Assembly (NCBI GenBank): GCA_050084985.1
Contig: JBITNC010000001.1
Coordinates: 5,394,001-5,458,000, forward strand
Direction: 5' to 3'
From: Nageia nagi
Lineage: Eukaryota > Pinophyta
DNA: 64,000 nucleotides
Under the pieces are notes generated by a model. The model made no database searches. It worked only from the letters and a program-made list of their open reading frames with translations, and was not told the origin of the DNA. How positions within the stretch are numbered: position 1 is the first letter of the stretch; every line of letters starts with the position of its first letter. The translations under genes and the position numbers were made by a program. Positions 44,497 to 56,929 of this stretch are shown piece by piece.

Positions 44497-47296
44497 TTGG
44501 TGTGGGATCTCCTCTTCAACATCATAGTGTGAAAGGTTCATCTCACTCCTTCCTCCAACTACTTTGGTGAGGTAAAATATTTGAAGGTATAATCTTTGTT
44601 TCAAGTTTTTTTTTTAATATATTACTGACATTATTATGAGATGAAATGGTAGAAAAATTACTTACATATTATTGCTATATTACTACTAACACTACTTTGT
44701 TAGTTACATTTTTCTTATATATAGCAAATAATGTGTTATAGTCAAGCTTGAATTTTTTTTTATATACTCAAATTTTTACACAAATTAAGTGAAAATTTGG
44801 AGGAGGACTTACTATATATTTTTTTAAAATATTTGCAAAATTGATTTATAAGAAATTACCTTTCTCTTTAATCTTTTTTTTAAAATAATGAAGAGGAAGT
44901 TGCATTTTTTTATAATATAGTGGGTAAATTCTCTTTTATTGAATATTTTTTTTACATGGTAATTTTAAAAAATAAAAAATAAATTTTTTTCACTACTTTG
45001 GTGAGGGTCTAAATTGCTTTGTGATGTGCATTTGGAGGTTTCAAACCCTCAGCCACTTGTTCATGGCCCCTCCTCTTCTCCACCTATTCATGCCCTATCA
45101 CCATCTTCTCTCAGCTATCTTTTGTCCATGGCTAACCTTTGTGACCCTTCAAAGTGAGCAGGAGGAAATAGGGAAGCTCCATGAGTGTGGTTTGTAGTAG
45201 GGATGATTGCTCTCCTCTCCTCTCTGTCCAATAACATCATTGATCACCTATGGCCTCCCTAAATACCTCTACCTTATGGCCTATTTTTATTCATAGTACC
45301 CAGAACAAAATCATGGCCTCTCCTGGCCTCCCTTGCTCTTTACTCTACTCAATCCTCTATCAATGGGCTCTGAGTACTATTACATTAGCATTATTGCTTC
45401 TTAGCATTAAATGTTTTGTTTTCTCCTACACATCCTTGGCATAGATTGACCACATGCAATAGTGGGTATTATGACCACTCCTTACCCTTTTCTCCTTTTT
45501 TCATGTGTTTATTTTTCATGCACATTTGGTTTAAATCTTAGCTGATTGAGCTCCTCCCTATCTAGTCAATGCTACCACTTAGTTGGTAGCCTCTTTGCAC
45601 AAAAACAACACCACTTGTTACATAGTAAGGCATGGAAGTGAAGCAATGATTTAGAAATTACAAGTTAGAGAAAAGGGTAACATAGCAAAGCAATAGGTTA
45701 GAAACCATGAGTTTAATTCTCTACACTCAGTAGCCTCACCTCTCCTTGCTCTACCGCCAGCTCTCCACTCACAAACTTGCTTCTCCTCTAACCCCTTCTT
45801 GCAGCTATCTTCTTGACTTCTCATGTGGCTTCCTCAATAAGCCTCCTCCCTTCAGCCTCTCCATTCCTTTCAAGTGGTCCTAGAGTTCCACTAAAAAAAA
45901 AAACCTTTTTTTTTTAAGTTTAATTTTTTTTTTTGCAAATCTCATTAAATGAGGCTCCCTTGAGTGGCATGGAGTTTTTTTTCTTTGTGCATTCAAATCT
46001 TGGCAGTACTTAATATCTTAGAGTTTAGTAACTTGTTCAAAAAGTATAAACTCATAATTATTGTCCTTGCATCTACCAACTAGTCATTTAATGGTCTACC
46101 ATGGAGTGTGTGGGAGGTAAAAGTAATTTTTTTTAAATACTTAAAATTAAAATTTTACCTTGGCCAACTTTTTAGCAATAAAATTGGCAATTTTTTGGTA
46201 TTAAAATTACAAAGTGCAATTGTGGCAATTTAAGATACTATCCTAAGCATTTATTTAAGGGATCCATTTTTTTAAAGTAAAAGGAGAGGGAAATATTTGT
46301 GAAATTTATTTACTTTAAAATTTTTAGAGCTTAAATTTTTTTAAGTTAATGCATGCTTAAGGACTTAAAATATAATTTTAAGTTAATGCTTATCACTTAA
46401 AAATACATGTTGAGTATTTATTCCTTATGCAAGTTGAACAATGCATGCTTATTACTAAAGAGAAATGATGCATGCTAAGTATTTATGCAAATTATAGACT
46501 TGTGTAAAAATGTCCTTTAGGGGTTAGTAAACAAAATCCATTGGCCTCTTAGGTTCCAAGTTATGAATGGATGATGTTTAATTTTAAAGCACTTTACTTT
46601 ATGTTTAGCATTTTTTGCTTTATTTTATTTATGCAAAAATGTAAACATGAGCAACCCCTTAAAATGAACACATATACATGTATATTCTACAATATGACTT
46701 GTTTGGGGAGCCATGAGATGAAGACAGGCAGACTGAAGCATTTAAGTTCTATGATCCAAATGGTGAAAAGTTTGTACTTTTTAATTTCTCCTAAATCCTA
46801 TATTGGTCTGGACATAACTCTATTAGGTGGATAGGTATGTGTGTAGTGATACCACATATCCACATGTCTATTAAGGGATTATCCTAATAACCTAGGGGGA
46901 TAACTTGAAACCTAATCAAGATTAATAATTTGGCTAATCCAATAAACATCGAAACCTTAGAAAATAGCTAGTACTTCTTTTTGTGAGACTATATTACTGC
47001 TCAAGAGGAATTGGTTGAGGATTGGTAGTGCTTGGGCTCATCTTGTGTGGGCATCTAGGTGAGGGCTTAATTTTATATAAGAAAACAAGCCTCAATAATG
47101 TCACTCTACATCTACAATTCTTGAGATGAGAAATGTATTTGGGTACATGGGTTATTATTTGAATTGTAAAACGTTTGCACTTATGAATCAAATCAAGTAT
47201 GTCTTTAGTGTTAAAAGTAACATGTATTATTTACTTGGTTAAAACTTAATATTTAATATTGTTTATTGAATCACATGCTTATTATTTCACATTTTT
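44497..47296 (+). other. Long non-coding leader of element A
   Basis: 2.8 kb between primer site and gag with no supportable open frame; a 64-residue frame at 45250-45444 is not family-like. AT-rich at both ends and C+T-rich in 45040-45880. The last part, 46500-47060, aligns with the leader of element B at 52610-53170, including TGGATGATGTTT and GGAGCCATGAG blocks. Confidence 0.65.
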
Positions 47297-47960
47297 ATGT
47301 AGCAAATAGAAGAATTCTTTTTACCCAAACACATATTTGATGGTTCTAACTATGGGATTCGGGAACCATGGATGAGAGTTGAATTGCAAGCAAGGAAGCT
47401 TTGGTAAATAGTGAATTAGAACCTTGTACCTCCTACAGATGAGAAGGCACTAAAGGCTTACAACACAAAGAATGAGTTGGCAACCTCCATGATTTACCAT
47501 GCATTTTTAGATGATGTGCTCTTGATAATTTCAACCTCGATAAAGGAAGCATAGGATAAGTTTAAGCAAATCTACCTTTGGTTCAAAATTTTTAAGAAGG
47601 TTTACCATTCTTCAAAAGTTGCTTCAAAAGAAAGATGAAAATGTGGCTAACTACTTGAACAAAATCATTGACCTAAGGATCCAACTTGTTGCTTGTGAGT
47701 ATAATTGGATCAATGATGAGTTCATGGTCTTTATCATTCTTTTTTAAAGCCTTTTTTCAAAGTTGAAAACTTTGTAATAGTTTGAAAAAGTCTTCTCCCT
47801 TGAGAACCTTTCTAGGCACCTTTTTTTTTTAGAAAACTCTTATCTTTGATTCACTCTTTTCCATCTAATTAGATTGTTAATTCTAATTGCATTAATCACC
47901 TATGCTTTAAAAAAGAAAAGTTTGAGAACTTTCACAAGTATAAGATGCGGTTGTGATAGT
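47297..47960 (+). pseudogene. Copia gag remnant of element A
   Basis: The start ATG at 47297 is followed at once by a stop, then by IEEFFLPKHIFDGSNYGIRE and WMRVELQARKLW, which match the N-terminal gag block F-x-G-x-NY-x-x-W. Further on, KNELATSMIYHAFLDD matches the UBN2-type gag domain. It is broken by at least four stops and a frameshift near 47570. Confidence 0.75.
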
Positions 47961-50757
47961 TGATATCTCTACCCTTGAAGTCTAAAAAATTAAGAGTGTG
48001 TTGATTCACAAGAAGGTTATTGACAATGTTCTCTTTGTTCCTAAGCTTAGGATAAACCTTCTCTCTATGATTAAAGTTACTAGAAAAGGGTACTCATTTG
48101 AATTCAACTCTCTATCATGATGCATAACATATGGACTTGCCACATTGGTTAAATGGTCAATGAAAGATGATCTATATATTATGGATCAAGTTCTATCAAA
48201 GATGTGTCTTGCTTCTAATGTGTGTTCTAAAGATAATCTTTGGCATCATCATTTAGAGCACCTTAACCACAAGAGTATTCAAGTTATGAAATACTAAGAA
48301 CTTATGAAAGGTTTGCCTTCAATTTCTTCTTCAATTGATTTGTACAAGAAGTGCATTCTTAGTAAGATGCATAGATAAAAGTTTGAAAAAGATAAGGCAA
48401 TAAGAGCATCTCAACTTCTTCAACTTGTACATTCAAATTTGATGAGTCCATTTTAGATTAAGTCACTTAGAGGAGCATATTACATCTTAACCTTCATTAA
48501 TAACTTTAGTAGGATGACCTTTGGGTATCTACTTGAGCACAAGAATCAAACCTTGAGAGTTTTAAGGTTTTTAAGGTCTTTGTTGAAAATCAGACTAACC
48601 CTAAAATCAAGATGTTGAGATCAGATAATGGAAGAGAATATTACAGCATGAGTTCAATGACTATTGTGTTAAGTATGGAATCAAGAGGCAATTTATGATT
48701 TCTTACACTCCTTAACAAAATAGTGTTGTCGAAAGGAAAAATGGAATAATTATGGAGATGGTTAGATGCATGTTGGGTAATATTCCTAAATTCTGATGGA
48801 GTGAAGCTATGAGCACTACTATTTACATCTTGAATAGGTGTCCCATAAAAATTATTCAGAGAAAAACTCCTTTTGAGGCATGGTCAGAAACAAAATCTAA
48901 CATTTCTCACCTTAGGGTGTTTGGTTATGAAGCATTCTCCTACATTGTTCCTTAGAAAAGTAAGAAGTTAAATAAAAGAGCTAAAAAATGCATCTTTATG
49001 GGTTATGATAGTTAGCATAGAGGGTATAAGATCTAATCTCCAACCTATAAAGCAATATTCATTTCAAGAGATGTAAAGTTCAATGAACTTCCTAAAGAAT
49101 CTACTTCTAATGAGGATGTTGATGATCTAGAGGAATCTTCAGTTGCTCTTAGTTGGTTGGTTATTGATATACATAAGTCATATTAGGAATAAAAATTCTT
49201 CAACACAAAGGGTAACAAGGAGCATGACTTTGAACATATCTTTAATTACTAAGATTGACAACAACCATGAGCCTTCAACCTTCAAAGAAGCTTCTAAGCA
49301 CAAGTGCTAGATGGAAGCCATGAAAGTGGTATGAGGCACTTATAAAAAATAAAACTTGGGACTTAGTTCCTTATCCTAATAATAAGAATGTAATTGGCAA
49401 TAAGTGGATCTACAAGGTTAAATTAAATTCAATAGGAGATATTGAGAAATACAAGGCAAGGTTAGTAGCTAAAGGTTTTGCTTAGAAATACAATGTAGAT
49501 TATGAGGAAACCTTTACTCCCATGGCAAATATGCCTATTGTAAGAGTTATCATTACTTTTTTATAGCTCAAGAATGGAAATTTTTTCAACTTAATGTCAA
49601 AAGTGCATTTCTCAATGGTGACTTAGATGTGAAAATCTTCATGAATCAACTAGAAGGGTTTATTATGGAAGGTAAAGAGTCCTTTGTGTGAAAGCTAAAG
49701 AAGTCTTTGTATGGACTTAAGCAAGCACCTTGAGCTTGGTATAGAAATATTTTAGGTTACTTTGTAGACATTGGATTCTCCAAGTATTTTTTTGACTCTA
49801 ATCTATATGTGCTCAATCAAGGAAAATACATGGTATTGATTCTCCTTTATGTGGATGATCTTTTGATTACTAGAAATAATGATGAAATCATTCAAAAGTG
49901 TATATCCAAACTTAAGGCAACATTTTAAATGAATGATCTTGGTCTCTTACACTACTATCTTGAAATGCAAGTGTATCAATATAAGGATTGTACTTACCTT
50001 AGTCAATCTAAGTATATATCAGACATCTTGCAAAAGTTTGGAATGGAGGAGTGTAGATATGCTGTAATACCAATCTCTCCTGGAATCACTATTTCTCTAA
50101 GCTGTAACTCTCAGTTAGCTGATGCTATAGCTTATAGGTAATTAATTGGTAGTTTTTTGTATTTGACTATATCCAAGCCAAACATGACCTTTGCAATGAA
50201 TCTGATGGCATGATTCATGCAAAAACCTTATGTTGAGCATCTCAATGCTATTAAGCAAATCTTGAGGTATGTTTTAGGGACTAAGGATCTTTCTCTCAAG
50301 TATTTCAAGTTAACCTTATTTGTTCTCTCTAGATTCTTAGATTTTGATTATGGGGGAGATAGAGATGATAAGAAGTTAACCTTTACATATATGTTTAGCA
50401 TTGGTTTAGGTGCTATCTCTTGGATTTCCAAGAAGCAACCTACTATTTCTCTTTCAATCATAAAAGCCAAATATCATGCATGTCTATTGTAGCCCAGGAA
50501 GCCATTTGGATAAGGCATCTTCTAAAAGAAATTGGGTATGAGTAAGGTGACTCATATTTGATATCTTCAAACAATCAATTAGCTATTTCTTTGGCTAAGA
50601 ATCCAATGTTCCATCAAAGAATAAAACATGTGGAAATCCATGCCTATTTTATTAGGGAGAAGGTTCTTTATGGCATCGTACACCTAGAGTATTGTCCATC
50701 CACTTTGAACTCCACTAATTTGTTCACCAAGCCCCTCCTAGAAGCTTAGTTCTATAA
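47960..50757 (+). pseudogene. Copia pol remnant of element A
   Basis: Copia order is preserved. The protease tail is near 48020 (NVLFVPKLRINLLSM), and GAG-pre-integrase near 48240 has the LWHHHLEHLN block with the zinc-binding His. Integrase follows with LVHSNLMSP, LTFINNFSRM and MLRSDNGREY. Reverse transcriptase has NVKSAFLNGDLD, KKSLYGLKQAP and the intact palm motif LLYVDDLLIT. RNase H has DFDYGGDRDDKKLTF, then HVEIHAYFIREKV and LFTKPLLEA near the end. Stops interrupt nearly every block, often where Trp, Gln or Arg (CGA) is expected. Confidence 0.88.
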
Positions 50758-50980
50758 GCTTAGGGATGCTATTAGGTTGGTAAAGTTACCTTCAAGGGAA
50801 AGTGAAGTTTAAATTCTTGTGTTGAATTCATGTTTGTGATGACAACTTCACCCCTAGGAGGATTTTATGCTGTAAAGTGTTGATTTTGTTGTACACCTTT
50901 GTGGTAAGTTTGCTTTGCATGAGAAACTTATTGTACAAAATTTTAAAATTCAAAAGATTGGCCAATTTTGTACTATTCAA

Positions 50981-51332
50981 TTATCCATATGTGAGAAACT
51001 CTTATGTGTTATTTGGCATTATTTAGTTATCTATATGTGAAGAACTCGTATGTGCATACTCTATTTTGGTCAATCTAGCACTATTTAGTTATCCATATGT
51101 GAGAAAATATTATGTGTCATTTGGCATTATTTAGTTATCCATATGTGAGGAACTCTTATGTGTCATTTGGCACTATTCAGTTATCCATATGTGAGGAAAT
51201 AGTATGTGCATGCTCTATTTTTTGATATAGCACTATTTAGTTATCCATGTGTGAGGATCTCTTATATGCTTTTTGGCACTGTTCAGTTATCCATATGTGA
51301 GGAACTCATATGTGCATGCTCTATTTTGTAAT
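50981..51332. repeat. 3' UTR tandem array with 46- and 60-62-bp units
   Basis: Seven copies of TTATCCATATGTGAG start at 50981, 51027, 51089, 51135, 51181, 51241 and 51287; spacings are 46, 62, 46, 46, 60 and 46. The longer units carry an additional TATGTGCATGCTCTATTTT-like stretch. The array lies between the pol stop and the polypurine tract of element A. Confidence 0.9.
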
Positions 51333-51779
51333 GATAATCAACACATGTCTTATATACAACAAGTTACTATAAGTTTTTGGTATGGCATCTTTGTGATGAC
51401 ATATAGTGCACCATTGATCAGTTCACGATGGTATTTATGTGATTCATCTATCCTTGTTGATATGAATATGATGCATCTAATTGATCTTATTATTTGAGCT
51501 GCTGATGACTTGCAAGTTCTTCTAAGATTGTAGGTTACTTACCTCAGGTATGCAAGCTCTTAGAGACTCTTCATGACTTCCAGTTAGATGACTACTTCAT
51601 GTACATTGAAATCGATTGTGGTTAATGATTGTATTTGGCAAAGTAGTGAGTCTCAAACTAGATCTTTCTTACTTCACAAATATGCAAAAATTTCTCATCT
51701 TTGTTGTATCTATTTGGAGGAGAACTCTCTTACTTTCTCTTCTTCTTCTCTCTTACTCACTCTATCCCAATATTACATT

Positions 51780-51788
51780 AAGGGGGAG
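51780..51788 (+). promoter_or_regulatory. Polypurine tract of element A
   Basis: AAGGGGGAG directly abuts the 3' LTR start TGTTGG, as required for plus-strand priming. Confidence 0.93.
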
Positions 51789-52283
51789 TGTTGGAATGTA
51801 TAATGCATTATTGTAAAGGTTGTATTAAATATTTTATGTAAATTCACTAATACTTAAGGGTATCATTTGATACCTTAAGTATTTAAGTGAATATGATAAT
51901 GTAACTTGTCCTACACTTTATGTCATGAGGCTGCCCCTTGGATAAAAGGATGTGCATGTCATGCTTTTGTACATTAGATAAAAAGGTGATCCAAAGAGAG
52001 ATTTTAGCCTATAAATAGAAGGCTCTCTCTTTGTGATCACACACCAAATTGTGGAGTAAAGTTATGCTATAAGATAGAAGTGTAGGAATTAATATTAGGA
52101 GGATTGTAAGAGGGTTGTATTTGTGATTGAAGTAAAGATCTAGTTGGTGTATGTACTCCTAGTTGGAGGAACCACTTTACATCTTGTGTTGTGAGATTGC
52201 TTTGTGAGTTTGTTAGATGTAATTATGAGCTTTCATGTAATATTGGTTAATTAAAAATTATCTTGTTAGTGTTAATTCCTTCA
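51789..52283 (+). repeat. 3' LTR of element A
   Basis: 495 bp, collinear with 43987-44481 without length change, including the TATAAATAG box near 52009. Flanked on the right by ATATT. Confidence 0.95.
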
Positions 52284-52299
52284 ATATTTCAAGTAATTC

Positions 52300-52520
52300 C
52301 TTATTAAAAATATTTAGCAAGATTAGTTTTACTCAAAATAGAGGGAGAAAATATTATTTTTTGCTAAGCTAAAATCTTTGCTAAGTTAATAGTGAAATCA
52401 TTTAGCAATTTTTTTTAATAATTTAGCTAAGATAATTTTTGCTAAATTAATTTTTTTGAATCTCTTAGCATTTTTTTAAGTTAATCTTGCTAAATGTATG
52501 AGTTTTAAGGGGGAAACTCC
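52300..52520. repeat. TTTGCTAA/TTAGC motif cluster in the leader of B
   Basis: Many short (T)TTGCTAAG, TTAGCAA and AGTTAAT words on both strands within 220 bp. Possibly a decayed short-period repeat. Confidence 0.45.
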
Positions 52521-53439
52521 TTGTCATAAATGCATGCAAGAACTAATTATGTATACATTTTTCAATAAAAAGGGGGAGAATTTCTCATTTTGTTACTTAA
52601 AAATTTATGAACCTATGTAAAGAGTTCCACTAGGGGTTGTGAAAAAACCCATTGAACTCTCAAATTCATTCTAATGGATGATGTTTGGATGAAGTTTCAT
52701 TTTAAAGCACTTTATGAATATTTATCTTATATACTTTGCAAATCATGCAAAAAATGAAAGTGCAACCACCAAAAATGAATACATCCAACATTTTTTATTC
52801 TGTAAGATGACTTGTTTGAGGAGCCATGAGGTGAAGATAAGGTAGATTGGAGCCTATTAGTTTGTCAATCCAAGTGGTGAAAAGTCTATACTTCTCAATT
52901 GCTCCTAAGTCCTCTGTTAGTCTGGATATAACTCCATATAGGTGGATAGGCATGTGTGCAGTGATACCACATGTTCACACATTTATTCAAGGATTATCCT
53001 AATAACCTAGGAGGAAAACTAATAACCTAATAAACATAATTAATTTGGTTGATCTAATAAATGTCAAAACCTTAAAAAATAGCTAGTACTTCTCCGTATG
53101 AGAGTATATTGCTGCTTAAGGGGAATTGGTTGAGGATTGGTAAGACCTAGGCTCCACCTTAAAAGTATTTAAGTGAAAGCCTAATTCATGAAAAAATAAC
53201 CTCAAAATTACTCCTTTCATTGGTTATATGGTGATAATAAAATTTTGGATATATGGATATCTAATTATGCACATGTTGATTATTCTTGCTCATGTATGAT
53301 GATGCAAATGATTTATGCAAATAACCATTTTTATGGATTATGATGAGAACATGCACATTAATCTATGTAGTTGTGAATCTTGTATCATTGATTAAATGAT
53401 AACTCTTATTAAAATTATGATAGTACTCTTGTTGATATC

Positions 53440-53649
53440 CATAGTTGAAAAGTTTTTATGGAATAGTTAAAAGGTCTGCCCTTCTCCATAGTTGCAAATT
53501 TTTTGATGGGGTATTTAAAAGGTTCGCCCTTCTCTATAATTGTAAATTTTTGATAGAGTAGTTAAAAGGTTTTCTCTTCTCCATAGTTGCAAATTTTTTA
53601 ATAGAATAGTTAAAAAGGTTTTCCCTTCTCCTTGATTGAAAATTTTTGA
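53440..53649. repeat. Tandem array, 47-49-bp units, 4.4 copies
   Basis: Units start at 53440, 53487, 53535, 53582 and 53631 (partial). Each has CATAGTTGCAAATTTTTTGA, a GTAGTTAAAAGGTTT-like middle and a CCCTTCTC end. It lies in the body of element B. Confidence 0.9.
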
Positions 53650-54069
53650 CTTATTTTCTCTATAATTATGGAGAAGTTAACTTATGGCTTGTTAAGATGA
53701 CCTTAGTAGTGACATAGTTAAGTCAACATTATTGTATTTAAGGCATTAAAGAATTTTTTTTTATTATCTTATAAATTTAGAAATTTATCCAATAAAAATT
53801 TGATACAAGATTGAAGCATAAATATTTGTTTATTAATTTTGCAAAAGTTCCACTGAAATGCCTATGTGGATAACTACTCTAAGTAGAATTGCCTACATGA
53901 TTGAGATATTTGGAGTTAGAACTCTCAAGATTTGTGATAGGTGAACTAGGAATATTGAACAAAGTAGCATGAGTGATCAAGAAAAAATGACACCTAATAT
54001 CAAAAAATGGGTAGTACACCCATTGATCCCCTTCTCAAGTTAGTCAAGAAATATAAGTGGACTCCCAGT

Positions 54070-54960
54070 GAAAATCATGTTGCTATACTGTGAATGTAAT
54101 GGTATAGGGGTGGTAGTACTCCTAAGGATGCAACATGTTAGGACCTGCATAATGTAGAAAATGAAAGACAAACGATGTTCAAGAATACTAAAGGATGATC
54201 TTCCACATCTAGTTTGGACATAAAATAAGTGTGATTATGAGGTGCAACTAACCAACATCCTTCAAATGATGGATAAAGTAGATGGCCCATCGATAGGGAA
54301 TTCAAGAACCTTGTATGTGAACCAGGTTTTGTTGTAAAGTAATCTATAGCATAGTGCAAGCACGTTGTATGACTTGACTTTGAATGCATCGATAAAGAAC
54401 TTCTTGGGGAAGATCGATGTGAAGACCATGGAAAATGGTCATATCCATGATGAATGAAAAATGAGTCAAATCTCTATCAGGGTATCATAAATAAGTTGAA
54501 AGTGATAGTGATCAAATATAATAAAATGAACTTATAAAATTGCAAAATAACTAGATCATTAATCATAAATGGGAACATTAAAATGGATCAAGCACGAAAG
54601 CATAAAGACCAATGTAACAGTGTAGTTGACCATTAATTGATTAGTCAAATATGTGAGATATGAATTGCATACTTTATTAAAAAGTTAGAAAAGATTCCCA
54701 CTAACAAGCCCAAATGGGTGGAGCTTACAAAGTATTTGGAACTTGGTATGGTGAATGGTCATTAGAATTAAAAGAATTAGCATCATCTTTAGATGCACTA
54801 GAATTTGATGTACCAAATTATAAAAGATATTGATGTGAAAGAGGTGGAAAGTGATAAGAAAAAGATCAATGATGTAAAATTTGATGTCTACCTCACCAAG
54901 CAACACAAAAAGGGTAAGTGGATGACCACTATAGACTATGCTAACAAACTACCCATGAAA
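54070..54960 (+). pseudogene. Coding-like remnant in element B, family unknown
   Basis: The plus-strand reading gives MMDKVDGPSIGNSRTLYVNQ, STLYDLTLNASIKNFLGKID and, further on, DVKEVESDKKKINDVKFDVY and KGKWMTTIDYANKLPMK, with stops between. The words look like protein, but I cannot match them to gag or pol. Position suggests the coding region of element B or a captured fragment. Confidence 0.35.
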
Positions 54961-56149
54961 TAGTGAGTGGTTTGAAATACTCATGTGGATGCAAGGAAGG
55001 TGATCTGATGTAGCATATGAATTACAAAAGATAACAATTGAATTGGGTATAGACCATTCTATGCCATGTGCAATGCGGTCAACTAAGCAAATGAAATAAT
55101 AGGTGAACATGATCATCATGATTAAGATGAAGGATCATGCAAATGCCATAATGATCATCTAGATACAATTAAAGAAATACAAGTTGCTATTGCAATAAGG
55201 CATCAAGGTGATAAAAGAGTGATTCTCTAATGTTGCATGAATGCTTCGATGGACTGTGTTATCTAGGAGATTGCTTGGTAGGGCATGAAACTAAGAAACA
55301 TCGATGAAGGCTAATAGAAAAAGGATTTTAGCGAAAATCATAAATACAAAGTGTTGAATGAAAAGTGAGGATCATTTATGGCTATTTATAATGAAAAAGA
55401 CTTGATATGATCAAAATATAATAATTATGACAACTAGAGAAAAGGATTTGTTGGATAATGAATTTGTGAAGATAAAAATATCTCATCTTCAAATATTTTA
55501 ATTAATTGGATGCCATACATGTAATCTCATGTTAGGATTGCAATAATGATAGTACTAATAAGATATGTGATGACTATGTGATAGTGGTATCATTGGGCTA
55601 TTTTCTCTCTCATCTTGACTATTAAATGGGATAATTTTAATCATGAGTGATAGGTTGATCATCATGAATCCCACTGAGAATTTTATCATAAACATGGGAA
55701 TTACTTCCTTGAATTCTGATGAGGAAATAATCGTATGGGTAGACTTAGAGAATTCCTACCTTTGCCATGAACTAGCTACAACAAAGGTCAAGATGAAGAT
55801 AATGGCCTAGAATTATGATATGATGCAAAGAGAAAAAGTTGTATGTGTAGGGTATTACAATGATCTCTTGGCTAAGTAAAATGAGCTGTAGATAAGAAAA
55901 ATATGTGGGAAATACAAGCAAAAGAGTAATAGATACAAATTAGGCATGATGCAAGCAATAACTACTGCAGGATGTAATGATTAAAAAAAAAGTGGAAGAA
56001 AAGGGCATCCATGTATGAGGATATCCTTTGACACTTTGGTAGTTGCATTCCAAAGGAAATAGCATTTAAACCTTTTGTGGGTTCTAAAGAAGATGAACCA
56101 TAATCTTAATCACTGCAATCGAATGCTCTAGTATGGAATGGACTTTCCT

Positions 56150-56232
56150 ACTCAAAATCCAAGTATCCTTTATTCACTAAGCCCCTTTCTGAAGTTGGGT
56201 TGGTGAAGTATTTATCAAGGGAGAGTATTGGT
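56150..56232 (+). pseudogene. C-terminal end of element B pol
   Basis: The reading SKYPLFTKPLSEVGLVKYLS corresponds to the conserved I-F-T-K-P-L end of copia RNase H. It is preceded by stretches of unclear coding in 55600-56100. Confidence 0.6.
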
Positions 56233-56360
56233 TGAATTTTTTATTCATTATTTTAATATGTATGAGGTCATTGTTGATGACTCATATTCAAAACCCAAGC
56301 ACATTTTATAATGTAACTACTTTTTTTTTTTAAAATAAAGGTGTATGAATAAGTCACTAT

Positions 56361-56565
56361 TTATAGTGCATCATAAATCTAAGCATATTTTTTGAATTCT
56401 TGTATGGTTTACTATAAGTATTGGCTTGGCATCTCTGTGATGACTTATAGTGCACCATAAATTCAAGCACACTTTTGAATTCATCTTAAATTCTTGTAAT
56501 ATGGTTGACTTTAAGTATTTGCTTGGCATCTTCATGATGACTTATAGTGCAACCCAAATCTAAGC
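56361..56565. repeat. 3' UTR repeat of element B, 84/97-bp period
   Basis: TTATAGTGCA(A/C/T)C-like cores at 56361, 56445 and 56542 are followed by AAATC(T/C)AAGCA and preceded by CTTGGCATCT-TGATGA. One diverged copy occurs in the 3' UTR of element A near 51380-51420. Confidence 0.75.
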
Positions 56566-56929
56566 ACATTATTTCAAAGAGAAAGTTCTTGATGAAACAA
56601 CTACAACACTGTTCATCTAACTTTATCTCTCTTGATTTATTCACTAGACCACTTCAGAAACTATGTTGTGCACACTTTAAAATTTTCTTATAGTTAGTGA
56701 AGTTATCCTCAAGGGGCAGTGAAGTTTGAATTCTTGTATTAAATTCATGTTGGTGATGACAACTTCATCTTTAGGAGTATTTTTTATTGTATAATTTTGA
56801 TCTTTATGTACATCTTCATGGTTAGTTTGCTCTGTGTGAGGAAATATTATACAATTTTATTACCTTCATGGTTAGTTCACTCTATGTGAGGAACTATGTT
56901 GAGCATATTATGTACACCTTTGTAATGCA

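Larger units (their letters stand above)
43987..52283 (+). mobile_element. Complete but decayed Ty1/copia element A
   Basis: Two 495-bp LTRs, perfect 5-bp target duplication ATATT (43982-43986 and 52284-52288), primer site, polypurine tract, and gag-pol in copia order make a structurally complete 8.3-kb element. It sits in the leader of element B. The LTRs differ at about 30 positions by eye (about 94% identical), so insertion is not recent. Two solo LTRs of the same family occur elsewhere in the window. The coding region has dozens of stops. Confidence 0.95.

Noticed and set aside
50981-51332. CRISPR-like arrangement of short repeats with spacers
   Set aside because: The spacers are themselves repeated, the setting is a plant retrotransposon 3' UTR and no cas-like gene exists; it is a tandem array.
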